Source: Sphingomonas melonis (GTDB taxonomy: Bacteria; Pseudomonadota; Alphaproteobacteria; Sphingomonadales; Sphingomonadaceae). From it: a stretch of 60,828 nucleotides of DNA. Under the pieces are notes generated by a model. That model was given only the letters and a program-made list of their open reading frames with translations. It had not been told where the DNA came from and searched no databases. The stretch is taken from assembly GCF_013409985.1 (NCBI RefSeq), contig NZ_JACCBY010000010.1, positions 1-60,828 of the forward strand, in the 5' to 3' direction. Shown here piece after piece: positions 40,455 through 49,685 of this stretch (positions within the stretch are counted from its first letter, which is position 1; each line of letters opens with the position of its first letter). Position numbers and translations under genes: made by a program.

Positions 40455-40555
40455 TTGATTCCGGCGCCCGCGCGTGGCCGCCACGCGGTGCGTGTCGGAC
40501 GATATGAACACCTCAACTGGGGCGGCGTGGCGGCCGCCGCCCCGGTCGGTCCGGA

Positions 40556-41980
40556 TCAGCGGGCCTCGCTGACCGGACCGCCGCTCGCCTGGAACAGCGC
40601 GACGCTGTCGCTGAGCCGGGCGGCGCGCGCCTGCACCAGTTGCGCGCGCGCCTGCGCGTCGGCGGCGGTGGCGTTGAGCAGCGCGAGCGTGCCGACGTCG
40701 CCGAGCGCGAGCTGGCGGCGGACATAGGTCAGCGCCCGGCCAGAAGCGTCCGCCGCCCGCGTCGCCGCATCGAGCGCACTGGCATCGGTGGCGAGGCCGG
40801 TTAGCGCATCGGAGACATCGCCGAACGCCTGCAGCACCGCGCTGCGATAGGCCGCCTTGGCGCCGTCGAGCGCCGCCTCCGCCGCATGCTGCTGGTGGCG
40901 CAGCGCGCCGGCGTGGAAGAGCGGCTGGGTGATGCCGCCGAGCAGCGTCCAGAACGGATTGCCGTCCTTGAACATATCGCCGAAGCGCTGCGCCGAGCCG
41001 CCGGCATTGGCCCTGAGCGTGATCGACGGCAGGCGTGCGGCGATCGCGGTGCGCACGTCGGCGCCGGCCCCTTCGAGCTGCGCGCGCGCCGCCAGCACGT
41101 CCGGCCGCCGCGCGACGAGATCGGAGGGGAGCACCGCGGGCAGTTCGGCGGGCAAGGTCAGCGCGGCCAGCGCCGGCAGGGGCGGCAGCGCCTCGCCGGC
41201 GGCGCGGCCGAGCAGCGCGGCGATGACGACGCGCTGATGCGCCTCCTGCCGGATCAGCGGCGGCAGCGCGCCCTCGGCGGTGGCGAGCGCGGTCTGCTGC
41301 GTGGCGACGTCGGCGGCGCCGATCGCGCCGAGACGCTGGCGGCGCAGCAGGCTGTCGAGGATGTCGCGGTTGACGGTGACCGCGGTCTGCGCCGCCGCGA
41401 TCTGGTCGGCGAGCGCGGCGCGCTGGATCACCGCCTGGACCAGATTGGCGACGACGGTGGTGCGCGCCGCATCGCGCCGCTGGCGCTGGACCTCCGCCGC
41501 CGCCCGCGCCGAGCGCACCCGCCCGCGGGTGCCGCCGAACAGGTCGAGGCCGTAACTGACGGTCACCTGCGCGGTGTGCAGCGTGTAGAGTTGCTGGTCC
41601 TGATCGGCGACCGGCGGCGACAATGCGTTCGAAACGCGGGCGCGTTCGGCCTGATAGCCGGCGTCGACCTGCGGCAAGGCGGCGCCGGCGGCGGCACCGG
41701 CCAGTTCGCGCGCCTGGCGCAGCGCGGCGTCGGTGCTGGCGATATCGTTGTTATGTGCCAGCGCTTCGGCGACGAGCGCGTCGAGTTGCGGGCTGGCGAA
41801 GGCGGTCCACCAGTCGGCGCGCATCGGCGCGGCGGTGAAGGTCTGCGCGCTGCCAGCGGCAGGCGCGATGCGCGCCGGGGTGGCGGCGGGCGGCAGCGGT
41901 GCATGCGCGTCGAGATCGTGCGGCCCCGCGGCGCAGGCAGCGGTGGCGCAGGCGAGCAGCAGGACGAGGGCGCGGCTCAT
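40556..41980 (-). CDS. RND efflux outer-membrane lipoprotein (NodT/CusC type)
   Basis: The 474-residue outer-membrane factor has a lipoprotein signal (LVLLLACATAAC, Cys11 or Cys16) and two OEP repeats rich in long Ala/Gln helices. ADWWTAFASPQLDALVAEAL and LPSDLVARRPDVLAARAQLEGAGADV are family signatures. It forms the trimeric exit duct of the efflux system encoded upstream. ATG 41980 overlaps the pump gene stop by 4 bp. It is the last gene of the three-gene operon. Confidence 0.93.
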   Translation of the reverse strand: MSRALVLLLACATAACAAGPHDLDAHAPLPPAATPARIAPAAGSAQTFTAAPMRADWWTAFASPQLDALVAEALAHNNDIASTDAALRQARELAGAAAGAALPQVDAGYQAERARVSNALSPPVADQDQQLYTLHTAQVTVSYGLDLFGGTRGRVRSARAAAEVQRQRRDAARTTVVANLVQAVIQRAALADQIAAAQTAVTVNRDILDSLLRRQRLGAIGAADVATQQTALATAEGALPPLIRQEAHQRVVIAALLGRAAGEALPPLPALAALTLPAELPAVLPSDLVARRPDVLAARAQLEGAGADVRTAIAARLPSITLRANAGGSAQRFGDMFKDGNPFWTLLGGITQPLFHAGALRHQQHAAEAALDGAKAAYRSAVLQAFGDVSDALTGLATDASALDAATRAADASGRALTYVRRQLALGDVGTLALLNATAADAQARAQLVQARAARLSDSVALFQASGGPVSEAR

Positions 41981-44900
41981 GCCACCACCTCCGGTCCGGC
42001 GGCATCGCCATGCGGCGGTGCATGGCCCACGTCGCGGCCATGCGCGCCACGATCCTCGGGCGGCACGCGCTTGGAGAAGCGGTCGATCAGCACCGGCATC
42101 ACCAGCAGGATCAGCAGCGGCGCCAGCGCCATGCCGCCGACGACGACGAGCGCGAGCGGCTTTTGCACCTGGCTGCCGATCCCGGTTGACAGCGCCGCGG
42201 GCAGCAGCCCGATCGCGGCGACGAGGCAGGTCATCACCACCGGGCGCAGGCTGTGGCGCACCGTGGTGCCGAGCGCGGTGGCGCGGTCGAGCCCCTCGTC
42301 CACCGCATTGTTGAAGGTGGTGACGACGAGGATGCCGTCCATCACCGCGATGCCGAACAGCGCGACGAAGCCGATCGCCGCCGAGATGCTGAACGCGGTG
42401 CCGGTCAGCGCCAGCGCCAGCACGCCGCCGATCACCGCCATCGGGATCGCCGCGAAGGCGAGCAGGCTGTCGCGGATCGAGCCGAAATTGGCGTAGAGCA
42501 GCAGCAGCATCAGCAGCAGGCTGATCGGCACGACGATCTCCAGCCGCGCGATGGCGTTGTTGAGATTGTCGAGCTCGCCCGCCCATTCGAGGTGATAGCC
42601 GGCGGGCAGATGGACCTTCTGCGTGATCCGCGCGCGCGCTTCGTCGACCGCGCCGCCGAGATCGCGGCCGCGCACCGAGAATTTGATCGGGATGTAGCGC
42701 TCCTGATGCTCGCGGTAGATGAACGATGCGCCCGAGGTGAGATGGACGTTGGCGACCTCGGACAGCGGCACCTGGATCGTGCCGTTGCTGCCGTCGGGCG
42801 CGGGCGCGCCGATGGTGATCCGGCGGATCGCCTCCAGCGAATCGCGCTGCTCGGGCTTCAGGCGGACGATGATCGGGAAGTGGCGGTCGGTGCCGGCCTC
42901 GTAGAGGTCGGCCGACGAACTGCCGCCGACCGCGGCGGCGACGGTCGCGTTGATGTCGTCGGGCGTCAGGCCGTAACGGGCGGCGCGGGCGCGATCGACG
43001 TCGACGCGCACCGTCGGCTGGCCGAGCGACTGGAACACGCCGAGATCCTCGATGCCGCGCACCTGGCTCATCTGGTCCTTGATCTGGTTGGCGTATTTTT
43101 CGAGCGTCGCGAGATCGGGGCCGAACAGCTTGATCGAATTGGCGCCCTTCACGCCCGAGGCGGCTTCCTCGACGTTATCCTCGATGATCTGCGAGAAGGA
43201 GAAATCGACGCCAGGATATTTGGCGGTCAGCTTCTTCGACAGTTCGGCGATCAGCGTCTCCTTGGTGACGCCGCGCGGCCATTCGTCGGCGGGCTTGAGC
43301 GGCACGAAGAATTCGGCGTTGAAGAAGCCGGTGGCGTCGGTGCCGTCGTCGGGGCGGCCGTGGGCGGAGAGCACCGCGGTCGCCTCGGGATAGCTGGCGA
43401 TGATGCGGCGGATGCCGTTCACCGTCGGGTCGCCCGCCTCCAGGCTGATCGAGCCGGGCAGGGTGGCGCGGATGTACATATTGCCCTCTTCGAGATGCGG
43501 CAGGAACTCGATGCCGAGCGTGCGCACGCCGAACACCGCGATCAGCAGCATCAGCGCGGCGCCGCCCATCGCGAGGACGCGGTTGTTGAGCGCGAAGGCG
43601 GCGGCGGGTTCATAGGCGCGGCGCAGCTTGCCGACGATCCACGTCTCCACCTCAGACAATTTGTCAGGCAGCAGCAGCGTCGCGAGCACCGGCGCGACGG
43701 TGAAGGTCGCGAGCAGGCCGCCACTGATCGCATAGGCATAGGTCTTGGCCATCGGGCCGAAGATATGCCCCTCGACGCCGGTCAGCGTGAACAGCGGCAG
43801 GAAGCTGGCGATGATGATCGCGGCGGCGAAGAAGATGCCGCGGCTGACCTCGCTGCTCGCGCCGAGCACCGCCGAGAAGCGGTTGGCGAGCGTGTAATGG
43901 CCACGGCCGCTTTCGACATGCGCGGAGCGTTCGACCATGTGGCGGAAGATATTCTCGACCATGATGACGCAGGCGTCGACGACGAGCCCGAAGTCGAGCG
44001 CGCCGACCGAGAGCAGATTGGCGCTCTCCCCCTGCAGCACGAGGATCAGGATCGCGAAGGCGAGCGCGAAGGGGATGGTGGCGGCGACGATGATCGCACT
44101 GCGCAGGTTGCCGAGGAATAGCCATTGCAGCGCGAAGATCAGCAGGATGCCAACCACCATGTTCTCGAGCACGGTATGGATGGTGAGGCGGATGAGGTCC
44201 GACCGGTCGTAGATGCGGTCGAGATGGACGCCGGGCGGCAGCACGCCCGAATCGTTGATGTTGGCGACCTCCTTCTGCACCGCCTGGATCGTCGGCATCG
44301 ACTGGGCGCCGCGCTGCATCAGCACGATGCCCTGCACGATATCGTCCTGGTCGTTGTAGCCGGCGATGCCGAGCCGCGGGCTGTTGCCGACCTTCACCGT
44401 GGCGACGTCCTTGACCAGCACCGGCTGGCCGCCGCTGCCGCCGACGAGCACGTTCTCGATGCCCGAGGGGGTCTGGATCAGGCCGACCCCGCGGACGATC
44501 GCGGCTTGCGATCCGAAGTTGATCGTCTGGCCGCCGACGTTGCCGTCGCTCTTCGCGATCGCGGCGAGCACCTGGCTGACGGTGACGTTGTGCGCGGCGA
44601 GCCGGTCGTTGTCGATCACCACGTCATAGGCGCGCAGCTTGCCGCCCCAGCCGGTGACGTCGATCACGCCGGGAATGCGCTTGAACCGGCGTTGCAGCAC
44701 CCAGTCCTGCAACGTCTTGAGGTCCATGACCGAATAGCCCTTGGGCGCGCTGATCTTGTAGCGGTAGATCTCGCCGACGGGGCTGGTCGGCGACAGCGTC
44801 GGCTGCGCGCCGCCGGTGAGCGGCGGCAGCTGCGACAGGCGGTTGATCACCTGTTGCCGGGCCTGATCGTTGGTCAGGTCGTAGCTGAACTGGATCTTGA

Positions 44901-45174
44901 TGTCGGACAGGCCGAACAGGCTGATCGCGCGGATCGCGGTGAGGTGCGGGATGCCCGCCATGCCGACCTCGATCGGGATGGTGACGTTGCGCTCCATCTC
45001 CTCGGCGGACAGGCCCTGCGTCTGGGTGATGACCTCCACCATCGGCGGGACGGGATCGGGATAGGCTTCGATATTGAGGTTGGCGAAGCCGATCACGCCG
45101 GCGGCGAGCATCGCGACGAAGACGCCGACGATGAGCAGGCGCTGGCGCAGGGCGAAGGCGACGATGCGGTTCAT
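41977..45174 (-). CDS. Heavy-metal-type RND efflux pump (CzcA/CusA family)
   Basis: The 1065-residue inner-membrane pump uses the proton gradient to drive export. The N-terminal helix is followed by porter domains and twelve membrane helices. The HME-RND signature in helix 4 is GALDFGLVVDACVIMVEN, with the Asp, Asp and Glu of the proton relay; the common DGAVI-like form is changed to DACVI, so the metal cannot be assigned. AIPMAVIGGVLALALTGTAF and FVALFGIAVMDGILVVT are visible near the C-terminus. Start ATG 45174 and stop both overlap neighbours by 4 bp. Length is typical. Confidence 0.93.
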   Translation of the reverse strand: MNRIVAFALRQRLLIVGVFVAMLAAGVIGFANLNIEAYPDPVPPMVEVITQTQGLSAEEMERNVTIPIEVGMAGIPHLTAIRAISLFGLSDIKIQFSYDLTNDQARQQVINRLSQLPPLTGGAQPTLSPTSPVGEIYRYKISAPKGYSVMDLKTLQDWVLQRRFKRIPGVIDVTGWGGKLRAYDVVIDNDRLAAHNVTVSQVLAAIAKSDGNVGGQTINFGSQAAIVRGVGLIQTPSGIENVLVGGSGGQPVLVKDVATVKVGNSPRLGIAGYNDQDDIVQGIVLMQRGAQSMPTIQAVQKEVANINDSGVLPPGVHLDRIYDRSDLIRLTIHTVLENMVVGILLIFALQWLFLGNLRSAIIVAATIPFALAFAILILVLQGESANLLSVGALDFGLVVDACVIMVENIFRHMVERSAHVESGRGHYTLANRFSAVLGASSEVSRGIFFAAAIIIASFLPLFTLTGVEGHIFGPMAKTYAYAISGGLLATFTVAPVLATLLLPDKLSEVETWIVGKLRRAYEPAAAFALNNRVLAMGGAALMLLIAVFGVRTLGIEFLPHLEEGNMYIRATLPGSISLEAGDPTVNGIRRIIASYPEATAVLSAHGRPDDGTDATGFFNAEFFVPLKPADEWPRGVTKETLIAELSKKLTAKYPGVDFSFSQIIEDNVEEAASGVKGANSIKLFGPDLATLEKYANQIKDQMSQVRGIEDLGVFQSLGQPTVRVDVDRARAARYGLTPDDINATVAAAVGGSSSADLYEAGTDRHFPIIVRLKPEQRDSLEAIRRITIGAPAPDGSNGTIQVPLSEVANVHLTSGASFIYREHQERYIPIKFSVRGRDLGGAVDEARARITQKVHLPAGYHLEWAGELDNLNNAIARLEIVVPISLLLMLLLLYANFGSIRDSLLAFAAIPMAVIGGVLALALTGTAFSISAAIGFVALFGIAVMDGILVVTTFNNAVDEGLDRATALGTTVRHSLRPVVMTCLVAAIGLLPAALSTGIGSQVQKPLALVVVGGMALAPLLILLVMPVLIDRFSKRVPPEDRGAHGRDVGHAPPHGDAAGPEVVA

Positions 45175-46436
45175 TCGCCGATCCCCGCCTCGTTGACGAA
45201 CAGCGCGCCGGCGGTGACGATCCGCTCGCCGGGGGTGAGCCCCTTGTTGATGACGATTTGTCCGTCCTGTGCGTCACCGGCGACGACGTCGCGCGCGACG
45301 AGCAGGCCGTCGGGGCGGACGACCCAGACGCGCGCCTGGTCGCCCTCGTGGATCACCGCGGCGGCGGGGACGCGGATCGCGTTGCCGGTCTGCGCGCGGT
45401 GGATCTGGAAGCTGGCGAACATCTGCGGCTTGAGCGCGCCGTCGGGATTGGCGATCGCGGCGCGCACCGGCAGGCGATGCGTCTGCGGATCGAGCGCCGC
45501 GCCGACGAGGTCGATGCGCGCCTGAAAGCGGCGGCCGGGCAGCGCGGGGGTGGTCACCGTGGCGGAATCGCCGACATGGATCGCCTCGGCATCGCTTTCC
45601 GCGACCTGCGCGACGAGCCAGACGCGCGAGGGGTCGGTGATCGTCATCACCGGCTTGTCGCCTCCCTGGCTGACATATTGGCCGGGGGAGACGTCACGCG
45701 CGGCGACGAGGCCGCTGATCGGCGCGTGCAGCGTGGTGACGTCGTGGATGCCGGACACCTCGCCCGCCCCCTCCAGCCGGCGGATCTCGCCGGCGGATTT
45801 GCCGAGCACGGCGAGCTTGTCGCGCGCGGCACCGAGCGCGGCGGCGGCGGTGCGCGCGGTCGCCTGCGCCGCGGCGAGGTCGGTCTGCGCCTGCTGGTAA
45901 TCCTTCTGCGCGCCGCCGGCGGTCTCGTAGATCAGCTTCTGGCGCTCGGCGGTGCGCGTCGCGGTGGCGAGCTGCGCCTGGGCGTTCTGATAGGCGGCGT
46001 GCGCGGCGAAGAGGGCATTGCGCGCGTCGACGAAGTCGCTGGTGCGCACCAGCAGCAGCGGCTGGCCCTGCGTCACCCGCTGGCCGGCGTCGACCAGCAC
46101 GCGCACGACCTGCCCGGTATAGGGCATCAGCACCGGCGTGCTGTGGTCGCCGTCTACCGTGATCGCCCCGCTTGCCAGCGTCCGCGCGTCCGCCGCGCCC
46201 ATGCCGACCCGCATCGTGCTGAGCGTCGCCATCTGCTCCTTGCTGGGACGAAAGGTGCCGGGCGGCGGGGGCGGCGGCGGCGTCTCCTCATGATGGGTCA
46301 GCCGGCCGATCAGCATGACGAGCAGCACCACGCCGGCCAGCACCACCGCGACGATGGCCAGCCAGCGCCATTGCGCCGATCGGGACAGCGTGGTGGCGGG
46401 GGCGAGCGGTTCCGGGTGTTCGGTGGCGTGCATCAT
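45171..46436 (-). CDS. RND efflux periplasmic adaptor subunit
   Basis: The protein of about 421 residues is a membrane-fusion protein. One N-terminal membrane helix (LAIVAVVLAGVVLLVMLIG) anchors it, followed by HHEE and a run of prolines. The lipoyl domain halves are VMPY-like TPVLMPYTGQVVRVLVDAG and TTLHAPISGLVAARDVSPGQ, flanking a coiled-coil hairpin of about 100 residues. The beta-barrel and membrane-proximal domains follow. ATG 46436 has AGGT close upstream; ATG 46448 and 46433 are alternatives. It is the first gene of the operon and is divergent from the two-component genes. Confidence 0.9.
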   Translation of the reverse strand: MMHATEHPEPLAPATTLSRSAQWRWLAIVAVVLAGVVLLVMLIGRLTHHEETPPPPPPPGTFRPSKEQMATLSTMRVGMGAADARTLASGAITVDGDHSTPVLMPYTGQVVRVLVDAGQRVTQGQPLLLVRTSDFVDARNALFAAHAAYQNAQAQLATATRTAERQKLIYETAGGAQKDYQQAQTDLAAAQATARTAAAALGAARDKLAVLGKSAGEIRRLEGAGEVSGIHDVTTLHAPISGLVAARDVSPGQYVSQGGDKPVMTITDPSRVWLVAQVAESDAEAIHVGDSATVTTPALPGRRFQARIDLVGAALDPQTHRLPVRAAIANPDGALKPQMFASFQIHRAQTGNAIRVPAAAVIHEGDQARVWVVRPDGLLVARDVVAGDAQDGQIVINKGLTPGERIVTAGALFVNEAGIGE

Positions 46437-46520
46437 GTACCTGCGCATGCGATGAAGCTTGGAGCCGATAGGGGGGCTGGCTTACAGGGCGCTGACGGAT
46501 GTTGCGGTGCGGGAGGATGT

Positions 46521-47195
46521 TTGCGGATTTTGCTGATCGAGGACGATGCGGCGCTGGCCGACGCGCTGACCGGCGCGCTGCGCCAGCGCGGGATGACGGT
46601 GGACCACGCCGCCAGCATCGAGGAGGCCGAGGCCTATCTTGCCGCGATCGATCATGCCGCGGTGCTGCTCGACCTCGGCCTGCCCGACGGTGACGGGCTG
46701 GCGCTGCTGCGCAGGCTGCGCGCGGGCGGCAACGTGCGCCCGGTGCTGGCGCTGACCGCGCGCGGCAGCGTCGACGCGCGCATCCGCGGGCTGCACGGCG
46801 GCGCCGACGATTATATCGTCAAGCCGTTCGATCCCGACGAGCTGCACGCGCGCATCCTGGCGGTGCTGCGCCGGCAGGGCGGCTATCTCGGCGTGTCGCT
46901 GAGCTGCGCGCGGCTGGTCTTCGATGTCGAGACGCGGGTGGCGCGGGTCGGCGAGACGCTGATCGCGCTATCGGCGCGCGAGACCGAATTGCTCGAACTG
47001 CTGCTGCGCCGGGGCGGCAACGTCGTGCCCAAGCGGCTGGTCGAGGATCATCTGTTCGGCGCCGGCGGCGACCTCGGCTCGAACGCGGTCGAGGTCTATG
47101 TCCACCGGCTGCGCAAGCGGCTCGACGAGGCGGGGACCGGCGCGCGGATCGAGACGGTGCGCGGCGTCGGCTATCTGCTGCGCGCGGCGGCGTGA
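46521..47195 (+). CDS. OmpR-family response regulator
   Basis: The 224-residue regulator has a receiver domain (residues 1-115; acidic pair in LLIEDDAA, phosphoacceptor Asp51 in VLLDLGLPDGDG, Lys in DYIVKPFDP) and a winged-helix DNA-binding domain (about 125-220; ALSARETELLELLLRRGGNV, then NAVEVYVHRLRKRLD). The start is TTG 46521 with GGGAGGA upstream; no ATG fits the conserved N-terminus. It lies divergent from the RND operon, which it probably controls. The kinase gene overlaps its stop (GTGA). Confidence 0.92.
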   Translation: MRILLIEDDAALADALTGALRQRGMTVDHAASIEEAEAYLAAIDHAAVLLDLGLPDGDGLALLRRLRAGGNVRPVLALTARGSVDARIRGLHGGADDYIVKPFDPDELHARILAVLRRQGGYLGVSLSCARLVFDVETRVARVGETLIALSARETELLELLLRRGGNVVPKRLVEDHLFGAGGDLGSNAVEVYVHRLRKRLDEAGTGARIETVRGVGYLLRAAA

Positions 47196-48523
47196 GGCTG
47201 CGGCCGCCGCGGTCGCTCGCCGGGCAGTTCGCGCTGCTCCACGGCGTCACCGCGCTGATCGCTGCGGCGATGCTGCCGCTCGGCGCGATGATGCTCCACC
47301 GCGTCGCGCATCACTATCAGCGCGAGGTGCTGCGCCAGCAGGTCCAGGACGTTACCGCGCAATTGCGCGATCACGATCCGGTCGGGGCGATCGAGACGGT
47401 CGACATCCTCGCCGGCGGCCTGACGCTCAGCATCGTCGACGCGCAGCGCCGGGTGCTCGCGCAGCGCGGGCCGCCGCGGCCGGCGATCATCGCCGCGGTG
47501 CCGCTCGACGGCCGGCTGCGGATCGTTAGGCGCGGCGCGCTGGCCGCGGTGAGCCGCCCCGCCGACCGCCACCGCTGGGTGGTGGTGGCGCAGGATGATG
47601 CCGCGCCCGAGGTGGTGGCGGACGATATCGTCGATTCCTTCCTGGCGCGGTTCACGCTGCTGCTGCTGCCGCTGGTCGTGCTGCTGCCGCTGATCGGGGT
47701 CGGGCTGACCCGGCGGCTGACCCGGCGGATGACCGAGGCGTCGGAGATCGCCGCGGCGATCGGGCCGAAGACGCTGGACCGGCGGCTGCCGCACGGCACG
47801 CTGCCGCAGGAGGTCGAGCCGCTCGCCGCGGCGACCAATGCCGCGCTCGACCGGCTCGAACAGGCTTTTGCGGCGCAGACCGCGTTTGCCGCCGATGTCG
47901 CGCATGAATTGCGTACGCCGCTGGCGACGATCCGGCTGCGCGCCGATGCGATTCCCGATCCCGCCGCGCGCGGCAAGCTGCTCGCCGAGGTCGATCGCGC
48001 GGCGCGGGTGATCGCGCAATTGCTCGTCCTTGCCGAGCTGGAGCGGCCGATCGAGGAGGCGGGCGCACGGATCGACCTTGCGGCGGTGGCCGCCGAGGTG
48101 GTCGGCGGGCGCGCACCGGCGATCCTCGCGGGCGGGCGGCGCATCGCGCTGGAGGATCGCGGCGCGCCGCCGCTGCCGGGCTATGCCGGCGCGATCGGTC
48201 TCGCGCTGGAGAACCTGGTCGACAATGCCGCCCGCCATACCCCGGCAGGGACGCGGATCACCGTCCGGGTCGGACCGGGCGCGGCGCTGAGCGTCGTCGA
48301 CGACGGTCCGCCGATCGCGCCCGAGCATCTCGAACGGATGGCGACGCGCTTCTGGCGTGCGGGCACGACGCGGACGGAGGGCTTTGGCCTTGGTCTCTCG
48401 ATCGTCCAGCGCGTCGCGGCGGCGCACGGCGGGCGGCTGCAGATCGGCGCGGGCGACGACGGGCGGGGGCTGTGCGCGACGCTGCGGTTCGACGGAACGC
48501 ACACGCGGGCACCGGAAGCGTGA
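47192..48523 (+). CDS. Sensor histidine kinase of the RND-linked two-component system
   Basis: The 443-residue kinase has two membrane helices (about 15-35 and 152-173) with a short periplasmic sensor of about 115 residues, then HAMP, HisKA with His238 in FAADVAHELRTPLATI, and a HATPase domain. The N-box is LALENLVDNAARH and the G2 box FGLGLSIVQRVAAAHGG; the G1 box is VVDDGPPI. GTG 47192 overlaps the regulator stop. With the divergent pump operon this is the typical layout of a CzcRS/CusRS-like metal-response module. The inducer is unknown. Confidence 0.92.
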   Translation: MRLRPPRSLAGQFALLHGVTALIAAAMLPLGAMMLHRVAHHYQREVLRQQVQDVTAQLRDHDPVGAIETVDILAGGLTLSIVDAQRRVLAQRGPPRPAIIAAVPLDGRLRIVRRGALAAVSRPADRHRWVVVAQDDAAPEVVADDIVDSFLARFTLLLLPLVVLLPLIGVGLTRRLTRRMTEASEIAAAIGPKTLDRRLPHGTLPQEVEPLAAATNAALDRLEQAFAAQTAFAADVAHELRTPLATIRLRADAIPDPAARGKLLAEVDRAARVIAQLLVLAELERPIEEAGARIDLAAVAAEVVGGRAPAILAGGRRIALEDRGAPPLPGYAGAIGLALENLVDNAARHTPAGTRITVRVGPGAALSVVDDGPPIAPEHLERMATRFWRAGTTRTEGFGLGLSIVQRVAAAHGGRLQIGAGDDGRGLCATLRFDGTHTRAPEA

Positions 48524-48656
48524 CGCGCGGCGGGGCGGAGTGCGCGTTGCCGCGGATGCACGCCGCGCGGGCGGTGGTGTCGCACGCGCGCGATCTGCGG
48601 CCGATCCCGCGTCTGCGGCTTGACTTTCGGCGCGGCGCACGGGGTTAGTCGGCGCC

Positions 48657-49685
48657 ATGCGTGCCAAGAGCCTTTCCGATCTCGCCCGTCTCAGCGGCCT
48701 GTCGATCTCCACCATCTCGCGCGCCCTGTCGGGCCATTGGTCGGTCGCCGACGGCACGCGCGAGCGGGTGCGCGAACTCGCCGATGAACATGGCTATCGC
48801 CCCAATGAGATGGCGCGGAACCTGCGGTTGCAGCGGACCAACGCGATCGGCATCGCCTGGCCGCTCGGCCATGCGGTGGGGCAGCATCTTACCGATCCCT
48901 TCTTCCTGAGCCTGGTCGGCCATGTCGCCGACGCGCTGGTGATGCAGGGCTATGACATCGTGCTCAGCCGCGTGCTGCCGGATGCCGAGGACTGGCTCGA
49001 CCGGCTGGTCGATTCGGGCAAGATCGACGGGCTGATCCTGATCGGCCAATCGGATCAGGCCGACACCATCGCACGGGTCGCGCGGCGCTATCCGCCGCTG
49101 GTGGTGTGGGGCGCGGCGCTGCCCGAGGCCGGCTATCCGACGGTCGGATCGGACAATGCGGCAGGCGGGCGGGTCGCGGCGCGCCATCTGCTGGACTTGG
49201 GGCGGCGGCGGTTCGCCTTCGTCGGCGATCCCGACCTGCCCGAGTTCGGCCAGCGGCTGGACGGCTTCCGCGAGGTCGCGACCGCGGCGGGGGGGGCGGT
49301 GACGGTGGTGCGCACCGCGGCGACCTTCGACGAGGCGGATGCGGCGGTGCGCGGCTGGTGGAGCGACGGCGGCCGCGCCGATGCGCTGTTCGCGGCGTCG
49401 GACGTGGCGGCGATCGGCGCGATGCGCGCGCTGGTCGCGGCGGGCGTCGCGGTGCCGGAGGAGGTGGCGATCGTCGGCTATGACGACGTGACGCTCGCCG
49501 CGCACACCACGCCGGGCCTCACGACGATCCGCCAGGATGTCGCGGAGGGTGCGCGCCTGCTCGTTGCGGCGCTGTTCGAGCGGCTGGCGGGCCGCGCCGC
49601 GGCGTCGGCGCTGCTGCCAGCCGAGCTGATCGTGCGCGGATCGTCGGTCTCAGGCGGCGGCGCGGCGCTCGCCACGCACGGCTAA
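48657..49685 (+). CDS. LacI-family transcriptional regulator
   Basis: The 342-residue repressor has the LacI helix-turn-helix at residues 4-50 (SLSDLARLSGLSISTISRAL) and hinge helix (EMARNLRLQRTNAIGI), then a periplasmic-binding-protein-like sugar domain (about 60-330; VGSDNAAGGRVAARHLLDLG and VAIVGYDDVTLA). Neighbours are a sugar transporter and an amylosucrase, so sucrose or a related glucoside is the likely inducer. The last 36 bp overlap the convergent transporter gene. A candidate operator lies at 51029-51042. Confidence 0.92.
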   Translation: MRAKSLSDLARLSGLSISTISRALSGHWSVADGTRERVRELADEHGYRPNEMARNLRLQRTNAIGIAWPLGHAVGQHLTDPFFLSLVGHVADALVMQGYDIVLSRVLPDAEDWLDRLVDSGKIDGLILIGQSDQADTIARVARRYPPLVVWGAALPEAGYPTVGSDNAAGGRVAARHLLDLGRRRFAFVGDPDLPEFGQRLDGFREVATAAGGAVTVVRTAATFDEADAAVRGWWSDGGRADALFAASDVAAIGAMRALVAAGVAVPEEVAIVGYDDVTLAAHTTPGLTTIRQDVAEGARLLVAALFERLAGRAAASALLPAELIVRGSSVSGGGAALATHG

